Shown here: positions 54,051-55,842 of the stretch, piece after piece
Layout: every line of letters starts with the position of its first letter
How positions within the stretch are numbered: the first letter of the stretch is position 1
Assembly (NCBI GenBank): GCA_016930875.1
Contig: JAFGFW010000035.1
Coordinates: 1 to 55,842 of the forward strand
Direction: 5' to 3'
Source of the DNA: Deltaproteobacteria bacterium
Lineage (GTDB): Bacteria > Desulfobacterota > Desulfobacteria > Desulfobacterales > C00003060
Length of the DNA stretch: 55,842 nucleotides
Translations under genes and position numbers: made by a program
The notes under the pieces: model-generated
What the model was told of the DNA's origin: nothing
Databases searched by the model: none
Seen by the model: the letters and a program-made list of their open reading frames with translations, nothing else

Positions 54051-54068
54051 TTGTCAATAACCTGACAA
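54051..54068 (-). promoter_or_regulatory. Inverted repeat upstream of the sigma-54 promoter (possible PilR site)
   Basis: TTGTCA-ATAACC-TGACAA is a perfect 6-bp inverted repeat with a 6-nt spacer, about 110-125 bp upstream of the -24 element and just past the pilR stop. Each arm holds a TGTC core, which is also part of described PilR sites in Pseudomonas. The distance is normal for an enhancer. Confidence 0.45.
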
Positions 54069-54080
54069 GCTTTGTACGTC

Positions 54081-55472
54081 CTATTCAAGCCCGAGCTTCT
54101 CGATTCGATAACGCAAAGATCGGAAGCTGATTCCCAGAATCTCTGCGGCCTTTTGTTTGACACCTCCTGAGTCCTCCAGGGCCTTGAGCAAATATCCCCG
54201 TTCCACATCAGCCAGCACAGCGTCCAAATCAAAGTCAGACGCCGGTATTTCAAAGGTAAAGGGCTTGTCCTTTTCTCCGCTTTTTTGGGCCCGCTTGTAT
54301 GTCGAAAGGGCAAGGCTTTCAGGGAGAATGATGTTGGTAGTAGCCATGGCGACACTTCGCTCGATCATGTTTTCAAGTTCCCTGATATTTCCCGGAAAAT
54401 CATACCGTGAGAGCATGTCAAGGGCGTACGATGAGAGCTTGTGGATTGATTTGCCCATATTCTTGGTATATTTTTCCAGAAAATGCTGGGCCAGCGCGGG
54501 CAGATCCTCCATCCTTTCTCTTAGAGGAGGAGTGTCAATGTGAATCACGTTTAACCGGTAGAAGAGGTCCTCTCTGAAATTTCCGGCAATGACCTCGTCT
54601 TCGAGGTTTTTGTTGGTTGCCGATAATATTCTGATGTCCACTTCAACATCTTGGGTCTCTCCCACGGGTTTGAAGGCCTTTTCCTGGACAACCCTGAGGA
54701 GCTTGACCTGAACAGCAGGGGTAAGTTCGGCGATCTCGTCAAGGAAGACCGTGCCGCTGTTGCCAGCTTCAAAAAGCCCTTTTTTCTGGTCAATCGCCCC
54801 CGTGAAGGCCCCTTTTCGATGGCCGAACAGCTCGCTTTCCATCAACGTGTCAGGGATGCCGGCGCAGTGAATGACTGTGAAAGGTTTGTCCTTTCTGTGG
54901 CTGTTTTCATGGATGGCTTGTGCAATCAATTCCTTGCCCGTTCCGCTTTCTCCTGTAATCAGTACGTTGGTTTGGGCATCAGCCACCTGCTTAATGGTAT
55001 TGTAGATCTTTATCAAGGCTGGGCTGTTGCCTACAATGCGCCCAAAGTGGCGTTTCTCTTTGAGTTCAGCATCCAGGATTGTCTTTTCCTGTTCAAGGGT
55101 TTTCCTGTTCAAGGCGTTCCTGATTGTATGTTTGACCTCGTCAACGTTGAAAGGCTTCGGAATGTAATCATAGGCGCCTTGGTTCATGGCCTCCACTGCC
55201 GTCTCAGTGGTTGCAAATGCCGAAATCATAATCACCACGGTTTCAGGCCAGCGTTTCTTTGCTTCACGAAGTACAGTCAAACCCCCAACAGGACCCATCC
55301 TGATATCGCACATGATCAGGTCGTAGTTCTTCTTTTCGAGCATACGGATAGCCTTGGAGCCATCCTCTGCACACTCCACATTGTATCCTTCTGATGTGAG
55401 CATGACCTCAAGCATCTCGCGCATGCTCAGTTCATCGTCAACAACGAGTAGATTTGGCATGGTGTTGGTCAT
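54081..55472 (-). CDS. pilR: Sigma-54-dependent response regulator, PilR-like
   Basis: 463 aa in three domains. The receiver domain (about 6-120) has DD at 12-13, the phosphorylated Asp56 in MCDIRM, and PKPFNVDEV. The AAA+ domain (about 145-380) has the Walker A GESGTGKE, the sigma-54 contact loop GAFTGA and Walker B FLDEIAEL. The C-terminal Fis-type helix-turn-helix is VKQKAAEILGISFRSLRYRI. Position directly upstream of pilA marks it as PilR rather than NtrC. No sensor kinase (pilS) gene lies between it and the window end. ATG 55472 has no obvious Shine-Dalgarno; ATG 55460 is possible. Confidence 0.92.
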   Translation of the reverse strand: MTNTMPNLLVVDDELSMREMLEVMLTSEGYNVECAEDGSKAIRMLEKKNYDLIMCDIRMGPVGGLTVLREAKKRWPETVVIMISAFATTETAVEAMNQGAYDYIPKPFNVDEVKHTIRNALNRKTLEQEKTILDAELKEKRHFGRIVGNSPALIKIYNTIKQVADAQTNVLITGESGTGKELIAQAIHENSHRKDKPFTVIHCAGIPDTLMESELFGHRKGAFTGAIDQKKGLFEAGNSGTVFLDEIAELTPAVQVKLLRVVQEKAFKPVGETQDVEVDIRILSATNKNLEDEVIAGNFREDLFYRLNVIHIDTPPLRERMEDLPALAQHFLEKYTKNMGKSIHKLSSYALDMLSRYDFPGNIRELENMIERSVAMATTNIILPESLALSTYKRAQKSGEKDKPFTFEIPASDFDLDAVLADVERGYLLKALEDSGGVKQKAAEILGISFRSLRYRIEKLGLE

Positions 55473-55529
55473 TTGGTTTATGCCGTACGGAATTATTTTG
55501 AAAGATGAATGTCGAACATATTAAAAGAT

Positions 55530-55567
55530 GAACGTCCAACATCGAACATTGAACGTCGAACGTCGAA
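55530..55567. repeat. Mini-repeat cluster left of the truncated four-helix-bundle gene
   Basis: Repeated GAACGTC / CAACATC / GAACATT units follow one another for about 38 nt (units of 7-9 nt built on GAACRTC). The same motif family occurs in opposite orientation at 55808-55830. A frame of 66 codons on the minus strand (55493-55693) that reads through this repeat is not considered a gene. Confidence 0.6.
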
Positions 55568-55637
55568 TAATGATGTCGCTTCGCTCCGCAATTTAATTGC
55601 ATTTGTTTTTAAAAATCCCACGCCAAACCTTGAATGA

Positions 55638-55757
55638 CTATTCCTTTTTCTTTTTAGCCGTTTTGATACTGGTATTTGGCAACTGTTCGACAATCTTTAT
55701 GATTCGTACCGAATACTCGAGCAGCCTTTCTTCCAGCTCATAAGTCTGTTTCTTCAT
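55638..55757 (-). pseudogene. Truncated four-helix-bundle (S23/IVP-like) protein gene
   Basis: A 39-codon frame reads MKKQTYELEERLLEYSVRII and then KIVEQLPNTSIKTAKKKKE. The first 29 residues match the N-terminal helix of the four-helix-bundle proteins related to the 23S rRNA intervening-sequence protein, where LPNT is normally followed by RAGNHI. Here the sequence changes to a lysine-rich end and stops, leaving one helix instead of four. In-frame NVEWEK before the ATG also fits the family, so the original start may have been further upstream. Mini-repeats in inverted orientation lie on both sides. Confidence 0.65.
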
Positions 55758-55807
55758 CTTTTCCCATTCAACATTCGATGCCTGTCGAGAGCCTCAAGGT
55801 CGAGCGA

Positions 55808-55830
55808 TTGGACGTTCGATGTTCGATGTT
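55808..55830. repeat. Mini-repeat cluster right of the truncated four-helix-bundle gene
   Basis: TTGGACGTTCGATGTTCGATGTT carries two direct GTTCGAT units and is the reverse-complement form of the AACATCGAAC/GAACGTCCAAC units at 55530-55567. The two clusters therefore bracket the remnant gene as inverted repeats. Confidence 0.55.
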
Positions 55831-55842
55831 CATTTTTTTGTA

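Noticed and set aside
54651-55394. 247-codon plus-strand frame
   Set aside because: It is antisense to pilR, whose domains are complete. Its translation has no domain of its own.
55493-55693. 66-codon minus-strand frame
   Set aside because: It reads through the mini-repeat cluster (giving repeated FDVRRSMFDVGRS) and overlaps the four-helix-bundle remnant in another frame; no domain.

Overview
The window reads as one chromosomal segment of a Gram-negative bacterium, most likely a deltaproteobacterium (Desulfobacterota). That placement is an inference. It rests on the pyrH-frr-uppS-cdsA-dxr-rseP order, a sigma-54/PilR-controlled type IV pilin, TPR-carrying membrane glycosyltransferases of the TMTC type, and clusters of very short degenerate repeats between genes. 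No rRNA, tRNA, CRISPR array or complete insertion sequence was seen.

Layout. (1) 147-5494, plus strand: a housekeeping operon for UMP kinase, ribosome recycling factor, undecaprenyl diphosphate synthase, CDP-diglyceride synthase, DXP reductoisomerase and the RseP protease. A MITE-like palindromic element sits just before dxr. (2) 5466-12409: a GT-C membrane glycosyltransferase with TPRs, a geranylgeranyl-reductase-like flavoprotein (minus strand), a repeat-rich intergenic region, a membrane diguanylate cyclase preceded by a tiny upstream ORF, and a second GT-C protein. (3) 12519-35629, plus strand: a large polysaccharide locus. It opens with a winged-helix regulator that has a palindromic operator candidate, then asparagine-synthase-like asnB. 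Next come an ABC exporter (wzm/wzt, the latter with a heptanucleotide tandem repeat inside its coding sequence), methyltransferases, a sulfotransferase-glycosyltransferase fusion, a decayed sulfotransferase, GT2 and GT4 glycosyltransferases, and two P-loop kinase-like genes. (4) 53163-35655, minus strand: a second glycan block running towards the first. It holds GT4 enzymes, methyltransferases (one fused to a GT2), three Dpm1-like GT2 enzymes and five GT-C proteins, most with C-terminal TPRs. (5) 53226-55472, minus strand: type IV pilin pilA with terminator, structured leader, sigma-54 promoter and a possible enhancer site, then the response regulator pilR. The right edge holds a truncated four-helix-bundle (S23/IVP-like) gene between inverted mini-repeats.

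How it may work together (inference). UppS makes the undecaprenyl carrier. GT2 and GT4 enzymes, methyltransferases and the sulfotransferase would build and decorate a glycan exported by Wzm/Wzt. In parallel, the Dpm1-like GT2 enzymes would charge polyprenyl phosphate with single sugars for the GT-C enzymes, which act on the periplasmic side. Their adjacency to pilA makes pilin or other surface-protein glycosylation a testable idea.

The main points to re-examine are the repeated Dpm1-like/GT-C-TPR gene pairs beside pilA, the possible phase-variable repeat in wzt, the MITE-like element with an apparent target duplication, the operator palindrome at the regulator gene, and the decayed sulfotransferase.
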